Positions 1 to 12,500 of a stretch of 64,000 bases of DNA are shown here, one piece after another; positions within the stretch are counted from its first letter, which is position 1, and each line of letters opens with the position of its first letter. This DNA is from Lineus longissimus. Its lineage: Eukaryota > Nemertea > Pilidiophora > Heteronemertea > Lineidae. The stretch is from NCBI RefSeq assembly GCF_910592395.1, contig NC_088314.1, forward strand, positions 13,390,001-13,454,000, written 5' to 3'. The notes under the pieces were generated by a model. The model was not told the origin of the DNA, ran no database searches, and saw nothing but the letters and a program-made list of their open reading frames with translations. A program made the position numbers and the translations under genes.

Positions 1-1861
1 TTAAAAAAACATTTTAAAGAAATAAGCATGGCATACAAACTACAAATGCTAAGTAACTTGCAGTTCTTCATGTAGTATTCTATCACTGTGGCTCAGCCAT
101 TCATCAATTAATTAACACATAATTCAAAAGTCATGTCCTCACTTTCCCCCCTTGTCAGAATATCAACTCCCTAATTTGCCCACCCACTCTTTCCTACTCC
201 TCTGATACATCCATCATCCTAACATCCTGCGTCATAGAATATAACTTGGGCAAATTGCCCCTATCCCATCCATACTTAACAACCAAGAAATTAAAACTTT
301 TCCCTGAAGACGTCTGGCTCCCACCCTCAATAATACATTTACAGAGTCAAAGGTATACATTGTTTGACATCCATAGAGTAGCAAAAAAGTTGACAAAGCG
401 CTTTTCTAATCTATCTGAGCTTGAATTGGAAAAGCCTGTATAATTAAGGGAATTAAAGCATTATTATAATTAATCTTTAGATGAGTTTTTCTGAAAAACT
501 TAAAGAAATGATGTGTTGTGAAGTCCATTTCTCAACCTAGAAATATCTACCAAGAAATTTACGCCGAGTACCATAGAACAGGATCAAATTTGTTATTGTC
601 TGCTAGCACTGTGGTAACCATAGTGGACAGTGACTTGCTGGTCACTCAGAAGATGAGCCTAAATGACCCAAGGAGATCGTGGAAGAAACAGATCTACTCA
701 AATTTTACAAAAGGCTGACAACAGTGAAATGAACAACCAGTCTGTCCCAACAACCTGTGAAGCTCAGAGAAATATCTGCCTGGTTTTGCCTGGTCACAAA
801 TAGAGTTTAAATTGATTAATCCCAGTGTGTTTTATGCAAAATGTTGCCTTATCTCTTCTTTTACACAAACTTATCAGGGTCAAAATGATGAAAATTCAGA
901 TGGAGATGAAAAAGAATTAATTTTCCAAGTCTCTTAAAATTCACTGAAGGAGTCAATCATTTGTTTAAACGTCCTTGATTCAATCAATTTAACTATATTT
1001 CAACCAGCAGGCTTTATTACTTCCATCAAGAAAACTGCAAATTGAATCTGTGCGATTGACAATTTGGCTCAGGCCAATTTGACTGGTAAGCCACTGTGTA
1101 CTCGTTTAATAGTTCACTATCTCCCAATTTGTTAAAATGCATCATGTCTCTCTTTCTAGGTAAGTCTTTCATCAAGTCCACAAGTTTGTAAGTACATCTA
1201 CCTGTTACAACATTCAGAAAACACCATGCCTACCATTCAGGAGGCCTTTGCTGGCCTAACAGACTTTGCTCCTGAGATGGAAGATGTGCTTGGCTTTGTT
1301 TATTTACTGATTATTCAGATAACAACACAAAATATTAGCACAGTGTTTTTCCATAATTAATACTTATTCCATTTTGCCAATTGTGTCCTTTTTCTTCCTC
1401 AACTCTTTGTGCTTCAACATAAACCAGAATGTGCTAAAACATACTTCACATATGAACTAAGAACATTGCATTTAGGGGTGGGGATGAAATTTAAGACTTT
1501 TTGATGGAATTTAAAGCTCTTAATCCATTGCTGGAACTACTACTGATACTACTATTGATTTTGATAAAGCCAGAAAATATGCATCAAAATTAAATTTGGA
1601 GGTTTCTTAAAAATGAAGCCTGACCTTGCTTGAAGCTTTAAAAAGTCCATCATCTCCTGTGCTCTTATCAGCTTTAGTGTAAGATGATTTCACATTGTCA
1701 CTTGAACTCACAGAAAATTTCCTCACACTGAAATAGCACTTTCATCTTGTATTGGTGGATTTGAATGTAGTCGCAATCATAAGGTGTCGAGTCAATCATT
1801 TCAATAGGTCAATGGCGTATGACGTCTTGAAATATTTGTGTCATGACGCAGAAAACCACCA
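1..1861. other. Unique AT-rich non-coding stretch
   Basis: I see no recognisable gene. Short open frames at 246-443 and 518-718 have no recognisable domain or coding character and are probably chance. The only structure found is one copy of a dispersed repeat at 645-743, listed separately. Confidence 0.6.
645..743 (+). repeat. Diverged copy of an 18.1-kb MITE core
   Basis: The stretch reads CTCAGAAGATGAGCCTAAAT, then diverged bases, then GACAACAGTGAAATGAACAA. Both blocks occur in the same order and at similar spacing at 18,161-18,255. Here the flanking inverted repeats seen at 18.1 kb are eroded beyond recognition, so this is an older copy of the same non-autonomous element. Confidence 0.7.
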
Positions 1862-2468
1862 TTTTTGGCTCACCGTAGGGGAGTCTATACAATAGTGCAG
1901 TGTCCATCATCCGTCGTTGTCATCGTCTGTATCCCACTTCAAAAACAGTGGCACGTTTCTTAACCGATTAGGCTATGAACTTGAATTTTAGTACACAGGA
2001 ACCTCTAGTTCAGGTGATTCTTGACTTGCCATCAGGGGACCAGAATTGGAAACCTAAAAAGTGTGATCTCTGTCTTATGAGTGACTCGTTTTCGAAAAAA
2101 ACTTTATGGTAGGTTCTCCTAATAAGGGTACATCACATACACTGTTGGGCAAAATGGTTGTCACCCCTGCGATGGCAGATATGATTTCATATCCATTTTT
2201 AATTTATTTTGATACGGTAAACATTAATGAGTGGAAACTTTGCAGTTGTACACACATGGTATTAGCGGGTGTATTAGGACCACAAACTTGCACATGTTTG
2301 CCATCAATTGCTTATTAATTGACATTTTATCTACAGAGGCTCATCAGGGACCTAAACTATGGAAAACATCTTTGTCATTGTTTCACTCTATTCTCTCCAT
2401 CTGACCAGATTTGATTGTCCAAATTGATAGGAATTGCACAATTGGGTAATTTCTCACTGCTTGCATAC

Positions 2469-2990
2469 CTAATATCGCGTATTGCCCCCACGGGCTGCAA
2501 TGAGCGCTGCAATTCGTCGGGACATGCTTGTAACGAGGCTTTGTATCCTTCGTTGGGGGATTTCACCCCAAATATGGACAACTGCATCACCAAGGTCGGC
2601 AAGGTTCTGAGGCTGAGGGTCCAAATTTTCGAGTTCTCTGCCAATATGGTCCCACAGGTGCTCTATGGGGTTCATATCCGGGCTGTAAGGAGGCCAGTCC
2701 AGATGGTTGACATCTTGTTCGTGCAAGAAATTGTTCACTATTGCTGCTCTGTGGGGTCTGGCGTTGTCGTCTGCTAGTGTCCAGTTGTTGCCGAAGTGGG
2801 CCCTTGCTTCTTGCAGCACGTGATCTCGGAAGATCTCCAAGTAGAGGAGACCGTTCACATTTTGCTCTAGGACGCGGACTGCAGTTTTTCCATGATAGTG
2901 AATGGCGCCCCAGATATGGACTGAACCACCTCCAAATGGAACACGCAGGCCTACAAAGTCTTCCCGAAGCTGCTCGCCTGGTAATCAGGT
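2469..2990 (-). pseudogene. Tc1-like transposase, C-terminal DDE fragment
   Basis: The minus-strand frame begins around LPGEQLRED, continues through VPFGGGSVHIWGAIHYHGKT and a region containing LADDNARPHRA, then PPYSPDMNPIEHLWD, and ends AARGGNTRY. These are hallmarks of the catalytic domain of Tc1/mariner transposases, which cut and paste DNA at TA sites. The second catalytic Asp (in DDNARPH) and the Glu (in NPIEH) are separated by 34 residues, the DD34E spacing. The region with the first catalytic Asp, usually in a FSDE-like motif, is missing. A stop codon occurs in frame just upstream of LPGEQ, near 2,991. The rest of the gene lies in opposite orientation at 3,251-3,680, so no functional enzyme can be made. 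Confidence 0.92.
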
Positions 2991-3110
2991 TTGTATCCAT
3001 ATTTCTCCACAATCATGGTCAGGTTTCTTTTATTCTTAGATTGAAATTGACATGAGTGACCTAATTCAATTTCGTCACAGGGTATGGCAGTCGTGTGATG
3101 TTTTAAGACA

Positions 3111-3120
3111 CTATAAAAGG
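3111..3120 (+). promoter_or_regulatory. TATA-like box upstream of Tc1 fragment
   Basis: CTATAAAAGG lies 131 bp upstream of the transposase ATG, in the inverted segment. It is a plausible relic of the transposase promoter. Function is not shown. Confidence 0.35.
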
Positions 3121-3250
3121 AGTGTTTCTCCTGACCTCCTCTCCTTTCGGTCCTATGCCTAGTCCACAGCCGACTAGGTGTTCGTCCATTCTCCTGGTTA
3201 ACCAAAGCAATCCTATTGGATTTTCTTGACCAGCCAATGCAGAACTTGTC

Positions 3251-3680
3251 ATGCCCGGCCCATACAGCCAAATTCAGGGAGGTGAGGCCATTGGAAGGTG
3301 GCGCAGTGGGCAAGGTCCTGGCGCCATCGCCGAAGTGATGGGACTTTCGAAAATGACGGTGCAAAGGTGGATTTCGAAGTGGCGACAGGACGGTAATGTT
3401 AACGTTGGGAGATCTACTGGTCGTCCTCGCATCTCTAATGAAAGAGACAACCGTCATCTCTTGCGTCGTTGCCGTGCAGATCGTAAGAAAACGACGACAC
3501 AGCTGCGCAATGACTGGCACAACCTGGATAATGTTGACGCTAGTCGGACAACAGTAAACCGTAGGCTGATTGCTGCCGGGTATCATGCAAGAAGGCAGGT
3601 AGTCTGTCCAAAATTGACAGATGCGGAAAAACGTCGACGGCTTCTGTGGGCGAGAGCGCATGCTGACGTGACAAAATTTT
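3251..3680 (+). pseudogene. Tc1-like transposase, N-terminal DNA-binding fragment
   Basis: From the ATG at 3,251 the frame shows two helix-turn-helix regions: roughly residues 8-45 (with GLSKMTVQRWISKWRQDG) and residues 65-115 (with VDASRTTVNRRLIAAGY). A GRPR linker motif at about residues 57-60 separates them. This is the bipartite paired-like domain that binds Tc1 terminal repeats. The frame runs to LLWARAHADV and is then cut off by the right terminal repeat, so the catalytic domain is absent. A TATA-like box (CTATAAAAGG) at 3,111-3,120 lies upstream and has evidently moved together with this segment. The fragment faces away from its own C-terminal half. Confidence 0.9.
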
Positions 3681-4196
3681 CTATAGGGGTGACAACCATT
3701 TTGCCCAACAGTGTATCATAAGGGTTTTTGATTTGACCTAATTTTCAAGGTCACAGAGGTCAAATGGCGTAAATTGTCCGTTTGAGTGTAACTATGGCAC
3801 GTTTTTTAACCGATAAAGCTATGAGCTTGAAATTTAGTATACATGACTCCCTACATCATATAATCTCGGACACTGAATTTGGGTCTGATCTGATTCTCGA
3901 CTTGGCCACAAGGGGGCCAAACTAAAAAAGGTAAAAAGTGCAATATCCCGCTTCTTAGTGACTTGTTTTCAATTATATTTTTATGGTAGGTACTCAGAGC
4001 AAGGATATATCACGGGGTTTTACCCCTCAGCCCGAATTGGGCAGAGGGGTATTGTCGTCCTCTTGGCGGGCGGGCGGGCGGGCGGGCTGGCGGTCGGGCG
4101 GCTGCCAAGTTTGTCCGGAGCTGTTCTCAGTAACGGCTTGGGGTAGGAAGTTCATATTTCATATGTAGACTCCCCCTGGTGGGTAGGCGTGCCTCG

Positions 4197-5560
4197 TCAA
4201 GGTTTCGTTCCATTTTGACTTACGGACTGGCCACTAGGGGGCGATATGTGAAGACACAAAAAATGCAATAACTCCGCAAATTTTGATCGCATCTTGCTAA
4301 AATTTTTATTGTAGATACCTATTGAGAGGGGCACAATATATTTTACGTATTTTGACCTTGACGTTCTTTTCAAGGTCACAGAGGTCAAAGTTCGTGTAAA
4401 GTGACGAAGTGTTCACATTTCGTAACCACTGAAGCTATTGATACCAGTCTCTGTACGTGTGTACCCCTAGGTGACAGTAACTCATAAACCAAGTTTCAGC
4501 CTCATATTTTAACTGGTTTGGCAACCAGGGGGCGTTAGGGAAAACACAAAAAGTGTGATATCTCGCATCTCGCTTAATATTGGTCACAGCTCACTGAAAT
4601 TTTTTTGGTTGTATGAACAGGGGATTTGCAAATTTGAATTTAATATCTGGCGTTATCTCACTCATGGTTTGGCCACCAGGGGGCATTATGTGAAAACACA
4701 AAAATGCAATAATTCCAACAATTTTGATCGCAGCTTGCTGAAATTTTTACGGCACATACCTCTTGAGAGGGGACATAATATGTTGTACAGGTTATGACCT
4801 TGACCTTCTCTTCAGGGTCACAGAGGTCAAAGTTCGTGTAAAATGACGAATTGTTCACATTCCGTAACCACTGAAGGTATTGATCCCAGTCTCTGTACGT
4901 GTGTACCCTAGGTGACAGTAACTCATGAACCGACATTCAGCCTTGTAACGTTACTGGTTTGGCCACCAGGGGGCGTCATGCGAAAACACAAAAAGTGCGA
5001 TATCTCACTTATTATTGGTCACAGCGTGCTGAATTTTTTTGGTAGTAAGAACAGATGACTGGTAATTTTGAATTCAAAATCTAGCATGTTCTCATTTACA
5101 GTTTGGCCACCAGGGGGCACTATGTGAAAACACAAAAAATGCAATAACTCCACCAATTTCGATTGCAGCTTCCTGAATTTTTTATGGCAGATACCTCTAC
5201 CATAAAAATGCCAATGTTTCTTATGGGTTTTGACCTTGACCTTCTTTTTGTCACAGAGGTCAAGATGTAATGTTCACATTTTGTTACCACTGAAGCTATT
5301 GATCCCATTCTCTGTATATGTGTACCCTAAGTGACAGTAACTCATGAACTGACATTCAACCTTGAAACGTTACTGGTTTGGCCACCAGAGGGCATCATGC
5401 GAAAACACAAAAAGTATGATATCTCACTAAATATTGATCAAAGCTCACTGAGATTTTTAAGGTGGTTACTTCTAATGAGGGGACATAATATATCGTACAG
5501 GTTTGGGCCTTGACCTATTTTCAGGGTCACGGAGGTAAAAAATGTTTGTGTCAGATTATG
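4197..5560 (+). repeat. Tandem core units of the family B element
   Basis: Alternating units share the blocks TTTGGCCACCAGGGGGC, GTGAAAACACAAAAA, GCAATAACTCC or GATATCTCAC, and a GGTCACAGAGGTCAAAG block. Spacing between successive GGCCACCAGGGGGC blocks alternates, so there are two unit types within a higher-order repeat. No coding capacity is visible. Confidence 0.75.
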
Positions 5561-5715
5561 AAATTTGAATATTTTTTGTGTTGACATAAATTGGGAACAT
5601 CCAAGCTGAAGCGCTCTTAAAAGTGGGCGTGGCAGGTGATTTTCAGATTTTGGGCATTTTTAGCTCAGCTGACAAGCTGAGCTATTCATATGAGTAAATG
5701 GTAGAATGAATGTCC

Positions 5716-5750
<35 letters not shown>

Positions 5751-5752
5751 CG
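5716..5752 (+). repeat. (TCTG)n microsatellite
   Basis: This is a run of TCTG units directly after the family C head. It is one of the constant parts of this element type. Confidence 0.95.
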
Positions 5753-6081
5753 TTAAACAGGCACGTTTCAAAACTATGGCGGATAGGCGATAGATTTTCC
5801 CTATAAGCCATTTAGACCCTTCAGGACTCCTGAATAGACCAAGTGTGGGTCTGGCAGGATTAACAGTTTGGCCACCAGGGGGCAAAAAGCCTAAATCACA
5901 AAACAATTTTTTGGCGCTTTATTCAAGCAGATAGAAGCTTGAAATAAAGTTGAAAAGGACCGCATGCATGTAGGTCTTGAAACTACTAAGAGTAGTTTTG
6001 ATTGATACTACCAGTTGGCGTTACTGAGCCAAAATCTGTGTTGACCTAGTTTAAGCTTGATTTGAATTTCCCGCTCTTGTA

Positions 6082-6120
6082 TGACTCTGAAGGTTGTGGG
6101 TTCCAATCCCACTTCGGGTC
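6082..6120 (+). repeat. tRNA-like 3' half (B box) in the family C copy
   Basis: GTGGGTTCCAATCCCAC forms a T-arm with a consensus B box and is followed by TTCGGGTCA and a long T run. I could not find the matching 5' half and acceptor stem upstream, so this is a tRNA-derived or SINE remnant, not a tRNA gene. Confidence 0.5.
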
Positions 6121-7438
6121 AATTTTTTTTTTTTTAATTTTTACTTTTTTCACTTGTAAATACATTTTCTTTACTTCTTTGAATAATTTGGTGGGCGGCC
6201 ATCTTGGTTTTTTTTTCTATTTTAAAGCCTTTGCTGTATCCAGAGTGACATCAATTTTATGGTTGGTGTACAATAAGTCTCCTTTACATGATATCACATG
6301 GGCTTTCTATTTGACCTACTTTTCAAGGTCAGCCTGGCTCAGGCACTTAGATTTGACTAATAAGTGGCATATTTGTCACCATTTAAAAGTCTTTTTACTT
6401 TGGTATGTTTGCCTGATATATTGACAAAACTGAGGTTGAAAGAGATCTATCGGGTACTTTCCATGTTCATATATTTCAGCTGAGCGCCAGGCCCTTGGGC
6501 CTCTTGTTACATTAACGGCTGGATGGATTTGTCTCAAACTAGGTGCGTATGGACGTTGGCCAGAACAGGTCAGAGTTTTTTTCATTTTTTAAATTCTAAC
6601 CCTTTATGGCCAAGATAGGGGGCGCTTGCCTAAACAGACTTTGGTCATATTGACACTAACGGTGATAGCTAGGAGGGCTTAATTTTTAATAGGTTTGTGA
6701 TGTGCGACTTTCAGTGTCTCTTTCATAAATGTTCACCCATTTAGTTCACATTTAAAGGCCGGGATGTTGGGGCCAAATTTGATTGATAAATGCATTGTTC
6801 GCTGCCTTGACATGATCAGTTAAAATTTCCAAGATACTATCGCCATCCATTGTCTTTTTCCCCACACCCGCAAAGCCAATAATGACACTCCACGTAACTC
6901 AACCCAAAATAACATCAGCCATAATATAAAACACTATGCTCTCCCTATACTTCCCTTCTCTTACCAAAATCATTATTCACCTCACATAGGCTGAGGGGTA
7001 TTGCTCGCTTCAGCAAGCCATTTTTTGATTTGACCTAATTTTCAAGGTCACAAAGGTCAAATGGTGTGAATTGCCTATTTGAGTGTTACTATGGCATTTT
7101 TCTTAACCGCCAAAGCTAGGAACTTGAAATTTGGTAAACATGACTCCCTATGCCATGTAACCTCCGACACCCAATTTTGGTCTTATCTGATTCTTGACTT
7201 GGCCACCAGGAGGCCAAAACTAAAAAAAGTAAAAAGTGCTATATCTCATTTATTAGTGGCTTCTTTTCGATGATATTTTTATGGTAGCTACTCCAAGCAA
7301 CGATACATCACATGTCATAACGACTTTGGTTTGACCTATATACTAGGGTCACTACATGTAGAATGTTTCTCAACCAGGATGAATTCCTAATCGACAAATA
7401 TCTATACGGTGAGCTCAATGGCCCTTGGCTGCTTCATT

Positions 7439-9329
7439 TTTTTTTTACATCAGACATTATAATTGAATTTGTGTGACATCATGTGTGTGATGTTACTCGA
7501 CCCCATCCAGTGCTGCACTCCATGGATGTCAGCTAGCGGTACCTGGCTGAACATTTTGGCGGCATCTTGACCTATCAATTAAGAGGGTTTACATTCACAA
7601 ATTGGTCTGCGCATTTCCGATGATAGTAGGGACATCAGAATTGTGTGAATTTTAATCTTATATGCCTTTGAGGTTGATTTTGGTGCAACAAGACAGAATC
7701 TCCATCGTTAGGTAATGTTAGACCAAGAAAAATCATGCTCCTGTCACATAGCAAATTCCTCTGTCATGGTTTGGAAATCGGATCCTAATAGGAGATGTGA
7801 AATCATTGCAATTGGCCTGTTTTGTACATACAGCACAATACGCAAAACTGCGGCACACAGCTTATCTGAACCCAGAGCACGGGTTATGTTAAGCTTATGC
7901 AAAGCAGAAGGGATGTCAATTGTGACTGGATGAAAATTTCACAGGAAATTGATTATTTTTTGTTCAAAGTAAAATCTCCTTCTCCTTATCTGATTATGTC
8001 TATTCAGTTAACTCTTATTCAGATTTACCGCTTTCTATTGAACAAAGTCGATTACACCATGTGGTAATTAAGAGTATAAGATGGGTCTCCTCTGAAGTGA
8101 AATTGGCTTTGGCTGCCACGGGCAATGTGATTTACTATTTTCATATAACCCGCTTTGATCTGAACTAGCAATCTGAAGGTCTTGACTTCAAGTGTGCATA
8201 AGATGACTTTAAACGCCGTTCTTAGATTATTGGTCGACACACTGTTTGATTTTGACTGCAGAACAATTGGTGGACCTAACCCTACTATTTTTGAAGTGGG
8301 TGCTGGGCTTGAACCGGTATTCAGTCTCTCTTTAAAAAACTAGAAGCAGAATATGTAGAAAAATATGTTATTAAACTAAGACGAAGCATTTGATTCTAAA
8401 AAACCCTGATATATGGCTTGGCTGGATGTTTCTATATTGGCATGTGCCATAACTAAAGGTTAGCTCCTGCCGTATATCTTTCATTTTATTTCCCCTGAGT
8501 GTAATATATTAACCATCTGAAGCAGCTCACGACTTCATGAGGCCATCTTGATGCAAAGGCAGCTGGCTGTCACCACAAATCACACAGCTAGAATAATAGC
8601 CATAAAAATTCTGGGCACTATCAAAGCTAACCTTTTCGTGGCGTTTCCTGAAATTAATGTTTATGCATCTACTACAGAGTTCTCGCTAGGTTTTTATGCT
8701 GATTCAGCAGCCGTATAATATTTATTCCAATTTAGAACCTACCTAAAGGGTTGAAGAGTTCAAGGGAGACTTCTGTGAACCCCAGAAATATTCGAGAGAT
8801 AGTGGAGACACCTGCCTATAGTCTCCCCTGTGACCAGCCTAAAATGAGGGATCTTGTATTTTAACCCCTAGGCGATAGCCAATTTCACACTGTCAGATAT
8901 TTAAACCTGCATGAAGAACTCCAACCTGTAATTGACAAGAACTGAAGTGCCTCAAGGGTTGCTGACTCTGGAACCAGAATGTAACTGGTCTCAATTGCAT
9001 TACTTCTCAAGAGCAAAGCAATTAATTTTAGCCAATTAGTTGAGATTAAGTATACGGGTACAAGTGAAATCCTGTGTTGTGGTGGAGGAGGTAATCGGAT
9101 AAGGGATACTCAACTATAGTCCATTCGTAAATGTTATGTTGGCATCATTTTGGGCTCTGCAGCGCAAACTGAGGTCTGGTAGGATTTCTCAGAGGTTTTT
9201 TTATTTCATTTACCTGTGGTTCAAACGAAATTCAAGTGACCATGGCAACAATTTGTTTTGTATGTATTTGTGTACATTGACGGAGTGCATTTTCCTCCCT
9301 GTATGGTTTATTTCCTGACCACCTTTAAT
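7439..9329. other. Unique non-coding stretch
   Basis: I see no gene or repeat structure here. A block at 8,500-8,640 is less AT-rich, with an E-box-like CAGCTG and ATAAAA sites, and could be regulatory. That is a guess. Confidence 0.5.
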
Positions 9330-9545
9330 ATAGGCATATCTGTATGTTGACAAAAATTAGGTCAATATGACCTACTTTGGAAGATTACGGACGAGGTGAA
9401 ACTTTAATGTTTCATGATAGTGTAACATTTTGTTATCATTAGAATTACTAAGACTATACAGGATTAACCCTGTATTGTAAAAAAAACATTGAACTTGACC
9501 TGCTCTTCATGGTGACATTGGTCAAAATTTGTTTTCACAGTCCAC
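9330..9545 (+). repeat. Degenerate family A-like core relic
   Basis: The sequence contains TGACCTACTTTGG, and later CTTGACCTGCTCTTCATGGTGACATTGGTCAAA, which resemble the AGGTCA-repeat part of the family A/B core with many substitutions. Confidence 0.45.
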
Positions 9546-12500
9546 GATCTGCACCTGAATAAAGTTAATTGGAAACACTGACTATGACAGTTTGGACCAT
9601 TCATTCATTCACTGATGTCTTTTGCTGCCGCTTTTGTGCACAATGTCATCAGGAGATTTCTTTTTTCCAATGTTCAGAACGAAAATTTCAGCAGCAAACT
9701 CGATATTGTAAACCACAAAACAATTGAAAATGAGTAATTAGAAAGAAGTCACCAGACCTGGGTGCGTACTACAACCCTTGCATGTTTGAAGTTTATGAAC
9801 CCAATGCCTTCACACCTTTTGAAGTCTATATGAGACAGACCGCAACGATAGCTATTCAAAACAAGTTGACTTGTGTGCAAATGTTGCTGACACTGGAACA
9901 TGAAATAAACTCTGGTCAATTATGTGACACCCCATGGTGTAGCGGCAAGGTTGTCCAATTAATTTTCGACCTGTATGTATAAACCCTTGAGGTATCATGG
10001 CAAAGGGTTCAGTAGATCTGAAGGTTGTATGAAGTGGATCACTTTAGGTGAGTGTTCTCGTGATCTAGAACTTGAAACCAAAATATGAGCATTGCATGAT
10101 TTAGATGATTCAAATTGATGTTGTAAACAACTGCTGTTAATTGAGTTCAACTTTTTGATCCAAAAAGTTGTTGAAAATGAAGAAAAAATCCACTCAAGCC
10201 ACTCAAGCCAGGGAAAAGCCCTTGTGAATGAGCACCAGATAACTTTGCTGCCTGTCACTTGGAGAACATGTTTGCTAAGAGTGAGAGATCAGCCTGGGTA
10301 CGTTGGGTTTGCCCGCCGCATGGAAAGATTTTTTATAGCATGCGCTTCACACTGGTGATTTGTATGGCATGTCACCAAAGTTGCTCTGTCACTGCAATGA
10401 GTGATAAAATGAGTCTGTGAACAAAATCACTTGTGTGATGCTACATGTATGGCTTGTACTGATTCAGAGACAGCAGTTGTCAAACTATACATAATTTCTT
10501 CCAACCTATGTTCAAGACATCATTTGTAAAATGTATACATCTAAAATGACATTTATTTATGTTTAATAGCATAGATGTAGTTGCCTGACAAGGTCTTGAA
10601 AATGACCATCAAATATCACTTTAAGCACTTCCAAGCATTAGTGTGTTATTTTGTAAAGTCACAGCTCAGAGTGCAAAGGGACATTGCATACAATTCTACC
10701 ATGAAGAAGTTTAAGTGGCTCTTGAGTGTAATCATGGTTAACTTGAAACTGATATCCTATGAGATGCCAAGTAAATGTACCAGTTTGAACAAAGTGAGCA
10801 ATTTTCTTGTAATTTTATGAAATCTCTTAAGTGCCGCAGGATCGACTTTCATAATCAGATGGCAGAGGAGATCTAAAGCTTCTTGAAGGCAATATTGGTA
10901 AGTTTGGATATTGACGTGTTGAAGTGATGATAAAAGTGTATTGAAAAGGAGATTGGCACAGTGATATCCGTCCATAGTGCCGTTTAATGGATACTTCGGT
11001 GCTGACCTCAATTTTTGAGACCGCACCGTTTGCCAATGGCATGTTTGGTATATAATGTTCATTCTTTTATGAACATTCGGTCGGTAATTCGTTTGACTGA
11101 TTACTTGTAATGCGAGTTACTTAATGAAGAATGAGCCTCCGTAACTGTTCTTTTATGCCTACTGTAGGCTAAAGTGTTCTGATTTTACCTTTTCCGCAGC
11201 TAGCAAAATGTGTGAACATAAAAAGCAGTGATAGTGAACATCTAATTGAAATTGCTGTTACAATAGTGTTACCTGTAAACCCTCTTGCTACGAGCCAGAT
11301 CCAATGGTCTCTGTCCCAATTGGCCGAGACTTTTCAGTCTCGCGCATGTGCAGAAAAAGTTCCCAACTCCGAAATGCTTGCATAAATATAAAGGAACATA
11401 GTAGGTGTCACACATCAGTGTAAAACGTGGGACAATGAGTCTTACACAGCACACATCGAATGTATGGCCTAAACCATGTGAAGCGATTAAGAGGGTTGCT
11501 GTGCCGTATGGCAAATTCGGGCAAAATTTGAGTAAAAAATGATTGCCATTTGTCCAATTTGATAGCAAGAGGTTGCGATTTCTCAAACTGCCTGTGAAAA
11601 TAGCTTCAATTCTTTCAGGTGTATAAAATTTCATTTTCTATTTCAGCAACTGCTGCGACTAAACGCGGCTGATTAATCGAGTTGGGTTGTGTATTTTGTA
11701 AAATCTCATAAATAACTAATGAATTAGAGCCCATACTCCTGACATGTTCCAATGATGAAACAGTTTCATTTGTTGATTTTCAATAATTGATGTTCACTTG
11801 TAATCAATCAGGGTTGGAGTATTGTGCTTGATTCATTTCGAATCTGGTACATGGTGGTGGTGATTCCCCAGGAATCGATGCCATGGATACACATCAGCAA
11901 TCTAATAACACGGCAGACAATTTGTACTACAGTAGCAATCTCTTGATGAGTTTATTTCGCAGATGAGCTATCGCTCTATTCCCATTTCAGAAAAAAGAAT
12001 CATCCTGACGTATACGGCTCTGACATCACAATGTACTCGTACTTTGTACTCAAATGAGTAAGGTGGGGATTTAGGACTTGTTGAGGCAGGATTCAGTAGA
12101 ATATGGTAGGGAGTATTCTATGCGCAAGTTTTGTTATTTTAATAGAAGCCTATCCAATTACCTGGATTCAATTCTGTGCTACAGTCCAAATCGCAAATGA
12201 CTGCTTCGCGTCAGTGATGCGTAACGGTCGCACCAGTTGCGTGCCAATGATGCACCAGTGACACACTTATCTCTCAATGTTTTGCGTAAATTACGCGCGA
12301 CCTACGTCTGACCTTCATGCTGGGTAGCGTGTCAATGATGTGATTATGGGCGGTCAATTGTAATTTGGACTGTAGTATATGGTCATCCCTGGACTAATTG
12401 CCTATATGGATCAGTTCCCGACTTTAAACTAGTTGGCATTCTCTCAGACAGCTTCATGTGATGTCCCATTGCCTGTTGGTTGTTGTTTATTCAAATTGCC

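Larger units (their letters stand above)
2140..3713 (-). mobile_element. Tc1/mariner element with inverted 5' half
   Basis: The element is bounded by perfect 29-bp terminal inverted repeats (2,140-2,168 and 3,685-3,713, starting CACTGTTGGGCAAAATGG) and flanked by TA on both sides (2,138-2,139; 3,714-3,715). Joining the flanks at one TA restores the family A core unit (GGTACATCACATATCATAAG), which confirms the borders. The length of 1,574 bp is that of a full Tc1 element. The transposase is broken: its C-terminal half lies on the minus strand on the left, while its promoter-proximal and N-terminal half lies on the plus strand on the right. The order is what an internal inversion with loss of the middle would give. 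Confidence 0.92.
5657..6508 (+). mobile_element. Family C element nested in family B
   Basis: The head is TTTTTAGCTCAGCTGACAAG followed by a (TCTG)n microsatellite (5,716-5,750). The tail is CAGCTGAGCGCCAGGCCCTT, then GGGCCTCTTGTT. AGCTCAGCTGA in the head is complementary to TCAGCTGAGC in the tail, and AGGCCC-TT-GGGCCT makes a hairpin near the 3' end. The same head and tail flank 13,356-15,639. The plan resembles repeats common in bivalves. No protein is encoded. Confidence 0.7.
4018..7020 (+). mobile_element. Family B element nested in family A
   Basis: The head is TTTTACCCCTC followed by an imperfect hairpin (ACCCCTCAGCCC / GGGCAGAGGGGT, 4,021-4,049), then ATTGTCGTCC and a GGCG-type microsatellite at about 4,065-4,090. 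The tail at 6,988-7,020 repeats GAGGGGTATTG and ends CAGCAAGCC. On either side the family A core is interrupted and resumes (TTTTTGATTTGACC at 7,022), so the element is an insertion. The core (4,197-5,560) consists of tandem units with GGCCACCAGGGGGC. A family C element is inserted at 5,657-6,508. A related head is present, on the minus strand, at 34,893-34,965. Confidence 0.6.
1862..7438 (+). mobile_element. Family A element, interrupted by nested insertions
   Basis: The head starts TTTTTGGCTCACCGTAGGGG and is followed by a short (TCG)-type microsatellite. The tail reads GGTGAGCTCAATGGCCCTTGG before a T-rich end. The bases GGCTCACC in the head and GGTGAGC in the tail are complementary. Between them lie pieces of the ~302-bp core unit seen most clearly at 60-62 kb. 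A Tc1 element (2,140-3,713) and a family B element (4,018-7,020) are inserted, and removing them restores the core sequence. No coding capacity of its own is visible. Subterminal complementarity, a 3' GGCC hairpin and tandem cores fit Helentron-type or 'pearl'-like non-autonomous elements. That class assignment is an inference. Confidence 0.7.

Noticed and set aside
2951-3661. 236-codon minus-strand open frame
   Set aside because: It runs antisense through the Tc1 N-terminal segment and its promoter region and has no transposase motifs. It is a shadow of the plus-strand frame.
6082-6120. tRNA gene
   Set aside because: Only the T-arm and 3' acceptor are visible. There is no matching 5' half and no anticodon arm.
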